This document shows, piece by piece, positions 18,150 to 27,791 of a stretch of 64,000 nucleotides of DNA. Source of the stretch: DATBSL01 sp964561785 (lineage in GTDB: Bacteria; Acidobacteriota; Vicinamibacteria; Fen-336); the NCBI GenBank assembly GCA_964561785.1, contig CAZLRF010000012.1:1-64000 (forward strand), written 5' to 3'. The first letter of the stretch is position 1. Each line of letters starts with the position of its first letter. The position numbers and the translations under genes are program-made. Under the pieces are notes generated by a model. The model was given only the letters and a program-made list of their open reading frames with translations, did no database searches and had not been told where the DNA came from.

Positions 18150-19244
18150 ATGAAGGGGAAGCAGGCGGTCGTTTGTCCGAAGTGCGGCGCCCTGAACCGC
18201 TCCTCGTGGCAGTTCTGCGCGCGCTGCGACCAGTCCCTCGAAGGGGCCCAGCCCGAGCAACCCTCGCCGTCCGGGAGGGAGACCGCGGGGGCCGACGCGC
18301 CGTCGTCGCTCTCGGCCAACCTCGTCGCGCTGGCCGCCGCGGTGGCCCTCGTGGTCCTCGGCCTCGCGGCCTGGCGTTACTCCGGCCGCCTGAGCGCTGG
18401 GGCGCCGAGCCCCGAGCTGTTCAAGATGGCCTCCCCCGCGGCCGACCTGCCGTCGGCTCCGCCGCCGGCCGGCCCCGGCGCCGCCGACTACGAGGAGGGC
18501 CGGCGGCTCATGAACGCGGGGGACTACGCGGGGGCGGTGGCCCGGCTCGCCGCGGCGGTGGCCGCGAACCCGGAGAACGCCGACTTCCAGAACGTGTACG
18601 GCCACGCGCTGTGGCGCAGCGGGGACCGGGACGCGGCGCTCGCCGCCCATGCCGCGGCCGCCGCGCTCGACCCGAAGCTCCAGCTGCAGTACGCGCGGTC
18701 GCTCGACGTCGCGGGACGGACGAGCGAGGCGGCCCGCGTCTACCAGGAGATCCTGGCCCGCAGCCCCGGGGCGACCGTGGCCCAGGCCGATCTCGGGCGC
18801 CTGCTCTACCGGGGCGGGGACTTCGCGGGCGCGGCCCGGCACCTCGAGCCGGCCTCCGCGGCCAACCCCGACGACCTCCTGCTCGCGCAGGAGCTCGCGT
18901 ACGCGCTCGACCAGTCCGGGCAGAGGGCCCAGGCCGCCGCCGTGTACCAGCGGCTGCTCCAGAAGGCGCCATCGGCCGACAAGACGCGGGCGCTCTACGC
19001 GGAGAGCCTCGCCCGGCAGGGCAAGGAGCAGGAGGCCCTCGCGGTGCTCCGGGACGGCATCGAGGTCGCGCCGGCGACCCCGCACCTAAGGCGCCAGCTC
19101 GGCAGCGTGCTCGAGCGGTCGGGTCGGCGGGCGGAGGCGGCGGCGGCCTACCGCGAGTACGCGCGCCTCGCGCCGAACGCCCCCGACGCGCGGGCGATGT
19201 CCGAGCGCGCCGCGGCTCTCGAGAGGACGGGAGGACGGCCATGA
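18150..19244 (+). CDS. Zinc-ribbon and TPR membrane protein
   Basis: 364 aa. N-terminal zinc ribbon with two CxxC pairs (CPKC at about 9-12 and CARC near 25-28), a transmembrane helix at about residues 55-73, then at least five TPR-like repeats (for example ALWRSGDRDAALAAHAAAAALDP and LAYALDQSGQRAQAAAVYQRL). The TPRs are therefore probably periplasmic with a cytoplasmic zinc ribbon. Coupled to the following secreted coiled-coil gene by a stop/start overlap. The position after the pilus locus suggests an envelope assembly role, but this is not shown by sequence. Confidence 0.78.
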   Translation: MKGKQAVVCPKCGALNRSSWQFCARCDQSLEGAQPEQPSPSGRETAGADAPSSLSANLVALAAAVALVVLGLAAWRYSGRLSAGAPSPELFKMASPAADLPSAPPPAGPGAADYEEGRRLMNAGDYAGAVARLAAAVAANPENADFQNVYGHALWRSGDRDAALAAHAAAAALDPKLQLQYARSLDVAGRTSEAARVYQEILARSPGATVAQADLGRLLYRGGDFAGAARHLEPASAANPDDLLLAQELAYALDQSGQRAQAAAVYQRLLQKAPSADKTRALYAESLARQGKEQEALAVLRDGIEVAPATPHLRRQLGSVLERSGRRAEAAAAYREYARLAPNAPDARAMSERAAALERTGGRP

Positions 19245-19798
19245 GCCTTCGACGCACGGAGGGCCTCGCGTTCCTGCTCGCGCTGGCCGTGCCCGCGGGC
19301 GCCTCGGCGCAGGGCCTCGGGGACGCCGCCGCCCGCGAGCGGGCGAAGCGGCAGGCCGCGAAGCCACCCGGCCCCGCGAAGTCCTTCACCAACGAGGACC
19401 TCGAGAAGGGGAGGCCCCCCGGCCAGGCGGCAGCGGCCGGGGACGCGTCGCCGGCTCCGGTCGGCGAGGCCGACGCGCCCGTCCCGGAGCCGTCCGAGCC
19501 CGACCGCGTCACGCAGGAGAAGCCCTACATGGACGCGGTGATGGGGGCCCGCTCGGCCCTCACCGCGGCCGAGGCCCGCGTGCGGGAGCTGCAGGACCGG
19601 CTCAACCCGATGAGCATCAACTTCGTCTTCGGGGCGGCCACGAGCGGCGACCAGACGGCGGAGGCGGCGCGGGTCCGCGAGGAGCTGCAGCAGGCCGAGG
19701 CCCAGCTCGGCCAGGCCCGACAGGCCCTCGCCCAGGCGAACCAGGCGCTCGAGGACTTCCGCATGGGCCGCACCCCCCAGCCCCCGTCCGACCACTGA
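19241..19798 (+). CDS. Secreted coiled-coil protein with FTNEDL motif
   Basis: 185 aa. Signal peptide (MSLRRTEGLAFLLALAVPAG, cleavage near ASAQ), a short motif SFTNEDLEKG at about 48-57, a low-complexity Ala/Pro linker, then a coiled coil (residues about 105-175, ending AQLGQARQALAQANQAL). I recognise no enzyme domain. The same layout (signal, YTNADL, linker, coiled coil) occurs in the gene at 27146, so the two look like members of one family. It overlaps the TPR gene (ATGA) and is followed by the NtrC-type regulator. Confidence 0.7.
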   Translation: MSLRRTEGLAFLLALAVPAGASAQGLGDAAARERAKRQAAKPPGPAKSFTNEDLEKGRPPGQAAAAGDASPAPVGEADAPVPEPSEPDRVTQEKPYMDAVMGARSALTAAEARVRELQDRLNPMSINFVFGAATSGDQTAEAARVREELQQAEAQLGQARQALAQANQALEDFRMGRTPQPPSDH

Positions 19799-19817
19799 CG
19801 TCTCGCGGGGCGCGGGC

Positions 19818-21209
<1,392 letters not shown>

Positions 21210-21227
21210 CCCCGGGCGGGGGCGGCC

Positions 21228-23036
21228 TCACTCCTGCTTCTTCCACTTCGTGCGCTGGCTCGCGACGAGCGTGCGCTTGCGCAGCCGGATCGCGGCGGGC
21301 GTCACCTCCACGAGCTCGTCCTGCTCGATGAACTCGAGGGCCTGCTCGAGGTTGAGCTGGCGGTGGGGGGTGAGGCGGATGGCCTCGTCCGCGGTCGAGG
21401 CGCGCATGTTCGTGAGCTTCTTCTGCTTGGTGACGTTCACGTCCATGTCGTCGGGGCGGGCGTTCTCGCCCACGATCATCCCCTCGTAGACCGCGGTGCC
21501 CGGCCCCACGAACAGCTCGCCTCGGTCCTCGAGGTGGGACAGCGCGTAGGGCGTGGTCTCGCCCGCGCGGTCCGCGACGAGGACGCCCGTCTGCCGGCGG
21601 GGGATCGGCCCCTGCCACTCCACCCAGCCCTCGAGGAGGCTGTTCATCACCGCGGTGCCGCGGGTGTCGGTGAGCAGCTCCGTGCGGACGCCGATGAGGC
21701 CCCGGGTCGGGACCTGGAACTCGAGTCGCACCCGCCCGGAGCCGTGGTTCACCATCTTCGACATCTTTCCCTTGCGCAGGGCCATCTTCTCGAGGACCAC
21801 CCCCATGTAGGTCTCGGGGAGGTCGATGCTGAACAGCTCGAGCGGCTCTCTGCGGACGCCTCCCTCCTCGAGGGTGATGACCTCGGGGTTCGAGACGCCG
21901 AGCTCGAACCCCTCGCGGCGCATGGTCTCGATCAGGATCGCGAGCTGCAGCTCGCCGCGGCCGAGGACCTTCCACGAGTCGGCCGAGTCGGTCGGCTCCA
22001 CGCGGATCGACACGTTCGTGAGCAGCTCCTTCTCGAGACGGTCCTTGATGTTGCGCGACGTGACCCAGCGGCCCTCGCGCCCCGCGAAGGGCGAGGTGTT
22101 CACCGAGAACACCATCGAGATCGTCGGCTCGTCGATGTGCAGCGGGGGCAGCGGCGCGGGCGCGTCGGCGGAGGTCACGGTCTCGCCGATCTGGATGCCC
22201 TCGAACCCGGCGAGGGCCACGATCTCCCCGCAGGCGGCCTCCTCCGTCTCCACGCGCTCGAGGCCGTCGAAGGTGTAGAGCTTCGTGACGCGCGTCTTCT
22301 CGACCCGTCCGTCGCGCTTCGACACCGCCACGGTGTCCCCGAGGCGGACGCGGCCCGAGAACATCCGGCCGATGGCGAGACGCCCGAGGTAGTCGCTGTA
22401 GTCGAGGTTCGCGATCAGGAGCTGCAGGACACCGTCGGTCGACCCGGGGGGCGGGGGCACGGCGGCGAGGAGCGCGTCGAAGAGGGGGCGCAGGTCCTCG
22501 CCGGGCCGGGCGGGGTCGGTCGAGGCGGTGCCGGCCTTCGCGTTCGTGTACAGGACGGGGAAGTCGAGCTGCTCCTCGGTCGCGTCGAGGTCGATGAAGA
22601 GGTCGTAGACCTCGTCGAGGACCTCGGCCGGCCGCGCGTCCGGCCGGTCGATCTTGTTCACGACCACCACCGGGGGCAGCCGGGCCTCGAGGGCCTTGCG
22701 GAGCACGTAGCGGGTCTGGGGGAGAGGCCCCTCGGAGGCGTCCACCAGGAGGAGCACCCCGTCGACCATCTTGAGGGCCCGCTCCACCTCGCCCCCGAAG
22801 TCGGCGTGGCCGGGGGTGTCGACGATGTTGATCTTCGTGTCCCCGTAGTGGACGGCGGTGCTCTTGGCGAGGATCGTGATCCCGCGCTCGCGCTCGAGCT
22901 CGTTCGAGTCGAGCACGCGCTCGCGCACCTCCTGGTTGGCGCGGAAGACGCCGCTCTGCTGGAGGAGAGCGTCCACGAGGGTCGTCTTCCCGTGGTCGAC
23001 GTGGGCGATGATCGCGACGTTTCGGATGGCGGCCAT
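21228..23036 (-). CDS. typA: Ribosome-associated translational GTPase BipA/TypA
   Basis: 602 aa from ATG 23036. G1 AHVDHGKTT at the N-terminus, switch I RGITILAK, G3 DTPGHADFGGEV, G4 NKID, then elongation-factor-like domains II, III, V and the TypA-specific C-terminal domain ending in basic residues. Acts on the 70S ribosome in stress and assembly. The ATG at 23036 is chosen over the GTG at 23060 because TATGAT ends 6 nt before it and the protein then begins MAAIRNVAIIAHVDHG as in the family. Downstream of and close to the MobA-like gene, which may be separately transcribed. Confidence 0.95.
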   Translation of the reverse strand: MAAIRNVAIIAHVDHGKTTLVDALLQQSGVFRANQEVRERVLDSNELERERGITILAKSTAVHYGDTKINIVDTPGHADFGGEVERALKMVDGVLLLVDASEGPLPQTRYVLRKALEARLPPVVVVNKIDRPDARPAEVLDEVYDLFIDLDATEEQLDFPVLYTNAKAGTASTDPARPGEDLRPLFDALLAAVPPPPGSTDGVLQLLIANLDYSDYLGRLAIGRMFSGRVRLGDTVAVSKRDGRVEKTRVTKLYTFDGLERVETEEAACGEIVALAGFEGIQIGETVTSADAPAPLPPLHIDEPTISMVFSVNTSPFAGREGRWVTSRNIKDRLEKELLTNVSIRVEPTDSADSWKVLGRGELQLAILIETMRREGFELGVSNPEVITLEEGGVRREPLELFSIDLPETYMGVVLEKMALRKGKMSKMVNHGSGRVRLEFQVPTRGLIGVRTELLTDTRGTAVMNSLLEGWVEWQGPIPRRQTGVLVADRAGETTPYALSHLEDRGELFVGPGTAVYEGMIVGENARPDDMDVNVTKQKKLTNMRASTADEAIRLTPHRQLNLEQALEFIEQDELVEVTPAAIRLRKRTLVASQRTKWKKQE

Positions 23037-23042
23037 CCGGCC

Positions 23043-23048
23043 ATCATA
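23043..23048 (-). promoter_or_regulatory. -10 element (TATGAT) of bipA, predicted leaderless
   Basis: TATGAT on the minus strand ends 6 nt before the ATG at 23036, so the transcript should begin at the start codon. The -10 falls within the last codons of the upstream MobA-like gene. No -35 was seen. Confidence 0.5.
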
Positions 23049-23652
23049 TCCCAGCCGCACCCGCGCGCCGCGATCCGACGAGCCGCGCGAGGTCCTGCGG
23101 CGTGTCGACGTCGACGAGGCAGTCGGCTCCCGCCGCGACGTGGACGACGCGCTCCGGCCGCTGCGCGAGAACGGCGCGTGCCCCGCGGTCGAGGGGGGCG
23201 CCGCGCAGCTCCGGCCAGACCGCGCGGGCGAAGCCCGCGGGGTGGCCGCGCCGGCCGCCGTGGCTGGGCACCGCGACGGGAGCGCCCTGGGCGAGCGCGG
23301 CGAGCACGGCGTCGACCGTCTCGGGGCGGACGAGGGGGTTGTCGACGGGGTGGAGGAGGACGGCGTCGGCCGCGTCCTCCCCGGCCGCGTCGAGGCCGGC
23401 CCACACCGACGTCAGCATTCCCTCGGGCCAGCGCGGGTTCAGCGCGATCCTCACCGCGGGGGGAAGGCCGGCCTCGGTCGCGATCCTCTCGGCGGAGGCG
23501 CCGAGGACCGCGACGACCCGGACGACCCCGGGCCGCTCCACCGCCGCACAGGCGTGCGAGAGGAAGGTCCCGCCCGCGAGGGGCAGGAGCGCCTTCGGCC
23601 CACCCATCCGGCGGCCCTCCCCGGCGGCGAGCACCACGGCCACGATCCTCAC
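23044..23652 (-). CDS. MobA/MocA-like nucleotidyltransferase
   Basis: About 202 aa from GTG 23652 (ATG 23673 is an alternative). The N-terminal signature VLAAGEGRRMGGPKALLPL is the NTP-binding loop of MobA-like transferases. The acidic metal site LHPVDNPLV (normally DxP) and the C-terminal VDVDTPQDLARL are typical of molybdopterin cytidylyl/guanylyltransferases. It may activate molybdenum cofactor or another phosphorylated precursor. No molybdoenzyme genes are in the window, so the substrate is open. Its end overlaps the bipA promoter. Confidence 0.78.
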   Translation of the reverse strand: MRIVAVVLAAGEGRRMGGPKALLPLAGGTFLSHACAAVERPGVVRVVAVLGASAERIATEAGLPPAVRIALNPRWPEGMLTSVWAGLDAAGEDAADAVLLHPVDNPLVRPETVDAVLAALAQGAPVAVPSHGGRRGHPAGFARAVWPELRGAPLDRGARAVLAQRPERVVHVAAGADCLVDVDTPQDLARLVGSRRAGAAGI

Positions 23653-23688
23653 CCGCTTATTCCACCACGGCATGGATCAGTCGGCTCG

Positions 23689-23718
23689 TTGACGCCTTCG
23701 GAAGGGCCCCCGTATGAT
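23689..23718 (+). promoter_or_regulatory. Sigma-70 promoter TTGACG-N18-TATGAT
   Basis: -35 TTGACG (23689-23694) and -10 TATGAT (23713-23718), spacer 18 nt. Transcription should begin near 23725, just ahead of the AAAGGAG ribosome site at about 23729 and the TTG start at 23742. One of the best promoter matches in the window, and one with a true leader. Confidence 0.68.
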
Positions 23719-23741
23719 GCCGCCGTCGAAAGGAGCCCTGC

Positions 23742-25049
23742 TTGCCGACCCGCGTCATCATCATGGGGGCCGCCGGCCGCGACTTCCACAACTTCAACAC
23801 CGTCTTCCGCGAGGACCCCTCGCACACCGTCGTGGCCTTCACCGCGACCCAGATCCCCAACATCGAGGGCCGGCAGTACCCCGCCGCGCTCGCCGGGCCC
23901 CACTACCCGAAGGGCATCCCGATCCACCCCGAGTCGGACCTTCCCCGGCTCATCCGGGAGACCGGCGCGCAGGAGGTGGTGTTCGCCTACAGCGACGTCT
24001 CGCACGAGACGGTCATGCACAAGGCCTCGCTCGTCCTCGCCTGCGGGGCGGACTTCCGGCTCATCGGGCCGGACGCGAGCATGCTGAAGGCGAAGGTGCC
24101 GGTCGTGTCGGTGTGCGCGGTGCGCACCGGGGCGGGGAAGAGCCAGACGACGCGGAAGGTGGCGAGCCTGCTGCGCGCGAAGGGCCGGCGGGTCGTCGCG
24201 GTCCGCCACCCCATGCCCTACGGCGACCTCGTCGAGCAGAGGGTCCAGCGCTTCGCCGCCCTCGAGGACCTCGACCGCCACGACTGCACGATCGAGGAGC
24301 GCGAGGAGTACGAGCCCCACATCGCGGCGGGCGGGGTCATCTACGCGGGCGTCGACTACGGGGCGATCCTCGAGCAGGCCCAGGCGGAGGCGGACGTCGT
24401 GCTCTGGGACGGCGGCAACAACGACCTGCCCTTCTACCGCGCCGACCTCGAGATCGTGGTCGCCGACCCGCACCGCCCCGGCCACGAGCGCACGTACCAC
24501 CCCGGCGAGGCCAACCTGCGCCGGGCGCACGTGGTCGTCATCAACAAGATCGACTCCGCCGGCCCCGAGGGGATCGAGGCGGTCCGCCGCTCGATCCGCG
24601 AGCTCAACCCCGCGGCGGTCGTCGTGGACGCCGCCTCGCCGCTCTCCGTGGACGGGTCGGACCAGGTCCGCGGCAAGCGCGTGCTCGCGGTCGAGGACGG
24701 GCCCACCCTCACCCACGGCGAGATGACGTACGGCGCGGGTGTGCTCGCCGCGATCCGCCACGGCGCCTCCGAGATCGTCGACCCGCGGCCGTACACCGTG
24801 GGCACGATCACCCGGACGTTCGAGTCGTACCCCGGGATCGGCACCCTGCTGCCGGCGATGGGCTACGGCGAGGAGCAGATGAAGGACCTCGAGGCGACGA
24901 TCGCCCGCACCCCGTGCGACGTCGTCCTCGTGGCGACCCCCATCGACCTGCGCCGCGTCATCCGGATCGACAAGCCGGCCCTGCGGGTCGGCTACGAGCT
25001 GCAGGAGATCGGCCGGCCGGACCTCTCCGACGTGCTGGCGAGGCTCTGA
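23742..25049 (+). CDS. Cyclic 2,3-diphosphoglycerate synthetase-like P-loop protein
   Basis: 435 aa, TTG start with AAAGGAG 6 nt upstream. An N-terminal Rossmann-like segment (VIIMGAAGRDFHNFNTVF) is followed by a P-loop domain (VRTGAGKSQTTRKVA at about 127-141), then VVLWDGGNNDLPFY and a GTPase-like VVINKIDSA. This matches the family of archaeal cyclic 2,3-diphosphoglycerate synthetases and their bacterial homologues. In bacteria the product is unproven, and the gene is often beside carbamoyl-phosphate genes, as here (ornithine carbamoyltransferase 10 nt downstream). Cytoplasmic. A role in carbamoyl phosphate or arginine metabolism is inference. Confidence 0.78.
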   Translation: MPTRVIIMGAAGRDFHNFNTVFREDPSHTVVAFTATQIPNIEGRQYPAALAGPHYPKGIPIHPESDLPRLIRETGAQEVVFAYSDVSHETVMHKASLVLACGADFRLIGPDASMLKAKVPVVSVCAVRTGAGKSQTTRKVASLLRAKGRRVVAVRHPMPYGDLVEQRVQRFAALEDLDRHDCTIEEREEYEPHIAAGGVIYAGVDYGAILEQAQAEADVVLWDGGNNDLPFYRADLEIVVADPHRPGHERTYHPGEANLRRAHVVVINKIDSAGPEGIEAVRRSIRELNPAAVVVDAASPLSVDGSDQVRGKRVLAVEDGPTLTHGEMTYGAGVLAAIRHGASEIVDPRPYTVGTITRTFESYPGIGTLLPAMGYGEEQMKDLEATIARTPCDVVLVATPIDLRRVIRIDKPALRVGYELQEIGRPDLSDVLARL

Positions 25050-25059
25050 AGGAGACCCC

Positions 25060-25995
25060 ATGGCCCAGAGGCACTTCCTCTCGCTCAAGGACTGGTCGCG
25101 CGAGGAGATCGAGCTGCTCTTCGAGGAGGCGGCGGCGATCAAGGCGAACCCCGAGAACTACGCGACCACCCTCGCCGGCAAGTCGCTCGCGATGGTCTTC
25201 CAGAAGCCCTCGACGCGGACCCGCGTGTCCTTCGAGGTGGGCATGTTCCAGCTCGGGGGGCAGGCCCTCTTCCTCGGCGCGAACGACATCCAGCTCCACC
25301 GCGGGGAGACGATCGCCGACACCGCGCGGGTGCTGAGCCGGTACGTGCACGGCATCATGGCCCGGGTCTTCGCCCACCAGGACATCCTCGACCTCGCGCG
25401 CCACGGGTCGGTGCCGGTGATCAACGGCCTCTCGGACCTGCTCCACCCGTGCCAGGCGCTCGCCGACTACTTCACGCTCAAGGAGCGCCGGGGCGAGATC
25501 GCGGGGCTCAAGATGGCCTACGTGGGGGACGGGAACAACGTGGCCCACGAGCTCATGTTCGGGGCGGTGAAGCTCGGGCTCGGCTTCTCGATCGGCTGCC
25601 CGAAGGGCTACGAGCCGAACCCGCTCATCTACAAGAGCGCGGTGCGGGAGGCGCAGAGGCTCGGGACGCCGCTGCCCGAGGTGACCACCGACCCGATGGA
25701 AGCGGTGGCGGGGGCGGACGTCGTCTACACCGACGTGTGGACCTCGATGGGCCAGGAGGCGGAGTCGAAGAAGCGCCTCGCCGCGTTCCAGGGCTTCCAG
25801 GTCACGCCGGAGATGATGGCGGTCGCGAAGCCGGAGGCCGTCTTCATGCACTGCCTGCCCGCTCACCGCGGGGAGGAGGTGGCGGCCGACGTGATCGACG
25901 GGCCGCAGTCGGTCGTCTTCGACGAGGCCGAGAACCGCCTGCACGTGCAGAAGGCCGTCCTCGTCACCCTGATGGGCGACTCGCTCGAGGATTGA
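25060..25995 (+). CDS. argF: Ornithine carbamoyltransferase
   Basis: 311 aa. Condenses carbamoyl phosphate with ornithine to citrulline. Carbamoyl-phosphate motif STRTR (FQKPSTRTRVSFE), HPCQ (LLHPCQALADY), and the ornithine-side motif MHCLPAHRGEEV are all present; length is normal. AAGGAG precedes the ATG, 10 nt after the upstream gene, so the two share a promoter at 23689. The SMG-type loop region (TDVWTSMGQE) favours ornithine over aspartate as acceptor. The 3' end overlaps the 3' end of convergent aroB by 32 bp. Confidence 0.95.
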   Translation: MAQRHFLSLKDWSREEIELLFEEAAAIKANPENYATTLAGKSLAMVFQKPSTRTRVSFEVGMFQLGGQALFLGANDIQLHRGETIADTARVLSRYVHGIMARVFAHQDILDLARHGSVPVINGLSDLLHPCQALADYFTLKERRGEIAGLKMAYVGDGNNVAHELMFGAVKLGLGFSIGCPKGYEPNPLIYKSAVREAQRLGTPLPEVTTDPMEAVAGADVVYTDVWTSMGQEAESKKRLAAFQGFQVTPEMMAVAKPEAVFMHCLPAHRGEEVAADVIDGPQSVVFDEAENRLHVQKAVLVTLMGDSLED

Positions 25996-27118
25996 GGGGC
26001 CGGCTCTCCGCCCGGCTCCCGCCGGGCGAGCCGGCCTCGCGGCTAGCCATCACGCGCAGCGCGCGCACCACTTCCGCCCGGTCGACGTCGTCGCGGATCT
26101 CCACCCGCCCCACCGCCACGGGGAGGACGAACGGCACGCGCCCCGCGCGCGCCTTCTTGTCGCGGGAGAGGGCGGAGAGCACCGCCGCCGCCGGGAGGTC
26201 CGACACCCGCGGGCGGGGGCCGACGTGGTCGACCGCGGAGGCGATCGCGTCGAAGGCCTCCTCGGCGAGGAGGCCCCTGCGCCTCGCGATGCAGGCCGCG
26301 CCGACGAGCCCCCACCCGACCGCCTCGCCGTGGGTGAAGCGGCGGTAGCCCGTGACCGCCTCGAGGGCGTGACCGATCGTGTGACCGAGGTTCAGGACGC
26401 GGCGCAGCCCGCCCTCGCGCTCGTCCTTCGCGACGACCTCGGCCTTGATGCGGCAGGCGGTGGCGACCGCGCTCTCGATCTCCACCCGGTCCCAGCCGAG
26501 GAGCCCCGGCGGCGCGCGGCGGATCGCCCCGAACAGGGAGCGGTCGCCGAGGACGGCGCACTTGAGGACCTCGTAGGCCCCCGAGCGCAGCTCCCGCGGG
26601 GGCAGGGTGGCGAGGAACGCGGGATCGACCACCACCGCGCGCGGCTGGTGGAAGGCCCCGATCATGTTCTTGGCCTTCGGGTGGTTGATCCCCACCTTGC
26701 CCCCGATCGAGCTGTCCACCATCGCGAGGAGCGTCGTCGGGACCCCGACCCAGTCGACCCCGCGCATCCAGGTCGCGGCGGCGAAGCCGGCCAGGTCGCC
26801 CACGACCCCGCCCCCGAGCGCGACCACGAGGCCGTCGCGCCCGAGGCGGGCCTCGAGGAAGGCGTCGTGGAGCCGGCCGAGCGTCGATGCGGTCTTGAAG
26901 CGCTCCCCGTCGGGGACGAGCACGACCGTCGTCCGGCCCAGGGCGCCGAGCGCGCGGGCCACGGGGGCGCCGTGGAGGGCGAAGACGCGGCGGCTCGCCA
27001 CGAGCACGATCCGCCGGCCGCGCAGGAACCCCAGCAGATCGCCCAGCATCCGGGAGAGGCCGTGGCCGACGGACAGTGCGTAGCGGCGGGGACCGAGCTC
27101 GACCGGGATCTCCAGCAC
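25964..27118 (-). CDS. aroB: 3-dehydroquinate synthase
   Basis: 384 aa from GTG 27118. Second step of the shikimate pathway, converting DAHP to 3-dehydroquinate, NAD- and metal-dependent. Recognisable segments: ALGGGVVGDLAGFAAATWMRG (NAD site), PTTLLAMVDSSIGGKVGIN (substrate site), and metal ligands in LNLGHTIGHALE and FTHGEAVGWGL. GTG 27118 follows TATGCT by 8 nt; an in-frame GTG at 27136 lies upstream of the probable transcription start. The last about 20 residues (SPGGSRAESRPLNPRASRPSG) are extra, Pro/Ser-rich, and are encoded across a terminator-like hairpin and the 3' end of argF. Confidence 0.93.
   Translation of the reverse strand: MLEIPVELGPRRYALSVGHGLSRMLGDLLGFLRGRRIVLVASRRVFALHGAPVARALGALGRTTVVLVPDGERFKTASTLGRLHDAFLEARLGRDGLVVALGGGVVGDLAGFAAATWMRGVDWVGVPTTLLAMVDSSIGGKVGINHPKAKNMIGAFHQPRAVVVDPAFLATLPPRELRSGAYEVLKCAVLGDRSLFGAIRRAPPGLLGWDRVEIESAVATACRIKAEVVAKDEREGGLRRVLNLGHTIGHALEAVTGYRRFTHGEAVGWGLVGAACIARRRGLLAEEAFDAIASAVDHVGPRPRVSDLPAAAVLSALSRDKKARAGRVPFVLPVAVGRVEIRDDVDRAEVVRALRVMASREAGSPGGSRAESRPLNPRASRPSG
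25998..26036. terminator. Bidirectional terminator-like hairpin between argF and aroB
   Basis: Outer stem GGCCGGCTC (25998-26006) pairs with GAGCCGGCC (26028-26036); inner stem GCCCGG (26010-26015) pairs with CCGGGC (26022-26027). It begins 3 nt after the argF stop and lies inside the aroB reading frame, so it codes for the unusual aroB tail. There is no T run. Confidence 0.55.
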
Positions 27119-27126
27119 GGCAGCGG

Positions 27127-27132
27127 AGCATA
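27127..27132 (-). promoter_or_regulatory. -10 element (TATGCT, extended TGC) of aroB
   Basis: TGC-TATGCT on the minus strand ends 8 nt before GTG 27118, in the gap between the secreted coiled-coil gene and aroB. It supports 27118 as the start and a near-leaderless aroB transcript in addition to any read-through from upstream. Confidence 0.42.
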
Positions 27133-27145
27133 GCACCGGCCCCGC

Positions 27146-27661
27146 CTACCGGAGCCACCCCGGCAGCGCCCGGTCCCGGCGGGCCCGGTCGAGGAGGTCG
27201 TCCTCGGCGGCGCGGATGCGCCGCTCGAGCGAGCGCAAGCGGGCCTGCATCCCGGCGAGCGACGACCCGCCGGCCGAGGCGGGGCCGCGACGGCGGCGGC
27301 CCGCGAGCTGCGAGGCCTCCTCCCGCTGCTCCTCGATCCGGGCGCGCAGCTCGGCCGCCGAGGCCTCGAGCGAGAGGACCCTCTCGCGAACGCGCGCGGC
27401 CTCGCGGCGCCAGTACGCCTCGCCTCGGCCGGGCGTGGCCGGTGTGTCCCCGGGGGAGGCCTCGGCGGGCGGCTCCGCCGGCGTCGAGTGGACGCCCGTC
27501 TCACCACGGAACGGGTGGAGCCGGTCGAGGTCCGCGTTCGTGTAGACGCGGACGGCAGGACGGGGCGGTGGGGTGGGGGAAGGATCCTCCGCTCCGGGCG
27601 CGGGGGACGCGAGGAGCAGGAGGCCGAGAGCCAGAGACACGACCTCGGGTCGAAAAGACAT
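27146..27661 (-). CDS. Secreted coiled-coil protein with YTNADL motif
   Basis: 171 aa. Signal peptide (LALGLLLLASPAPGA, cleavage near residue 24), motif VYTNADLDRL at about 39-48, a Pro/Glu-rich linker, then a strongly charged coiled coil (residues about 80-160, with RVLSLEASAAELRARIEEQR). No catalytic domain. It shares signal, [FY]TN[AE]DL motif and coiled coil with the gene at 19241. Located 27 nt before aroB GTG in the same orientation; the link to aroB may be only positional. Probably periplasmic. Confidence 0.68.
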   Translation of the reverse strand: MSFRPEVVSLALGLLLLASPAPGAEDPSPTPPPRPAVRVYTNADLDRLHPFRGETGVHSTPAEPPAEASPGDTPATPGRGEAYWRREAARVRERVLSLEASAAELRARIEEQREEASQLAGRRRRGPASAGGSSLAGMQARLRSLERRIRAAEDDLLDRARRDRALPGWLR

Positions 27662-27670
27662 GCGAACCGT

Positions 27671-27699
27671 CGCCTTTCCGGGAGAGAGGAGGAAAGGCG
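27671..27699. repeat. Inverted repeat CGCCTTTCC-N11-GGAAAGGCG
   Basis: A perfect 9-bp inverted repeat centred 24 nt upstream of the secreted protein gene at 27661 and about 100 nt from terC. It could be an operator for the divergent pair or a hairpin in the 5' leader of the minus-strand gene. Confidence 0.4.
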
Positions 27700-27745
27700 G
27701 CCCGCGAGGCCGGGGAGAACGTAGCCTGCAGCCCGGCCCCGAGTC

Positions 27746-27763
27746 AAGCGCGAAGGCGCGCTT
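27746..27763. repeat. Inverted repeat AAGCGCG-AAGG-CGCGCTT upstream of terC
   Basis: A perfect 7-bp stem with a 4-nt loop just before the terC -10 element (27768). It occupies the -35/spacer region, so it may be a repressor site. It is too small to be the manganese riboswitch often found before TerC-family genes. Confidence 0.38.
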
Positions 27764-27767
27764 CTGC

Positions 27768-27773
27768 TACACT
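27768..27773 (+). promoter_or_regulatory. -10 element (TACACT, extended TGC) of terC-proS
   Basis: TGC-TACACT lies 18 nt before ATG 27792. The -35 position overlaps the inverted repeat at 27746. The resulting leader would be only about 12 nt. Confidence 0.42.
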
Positions 27774-27791
27774 GCGCGTTTCGAGCGACTG

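Noticed and set aside
27662..27791. Manganese (yybP-ykoY) riboswitch before terC
   Set aside because: The -10 lies about 20 nt before the start, leaving no room for the riboswitch in the leader.
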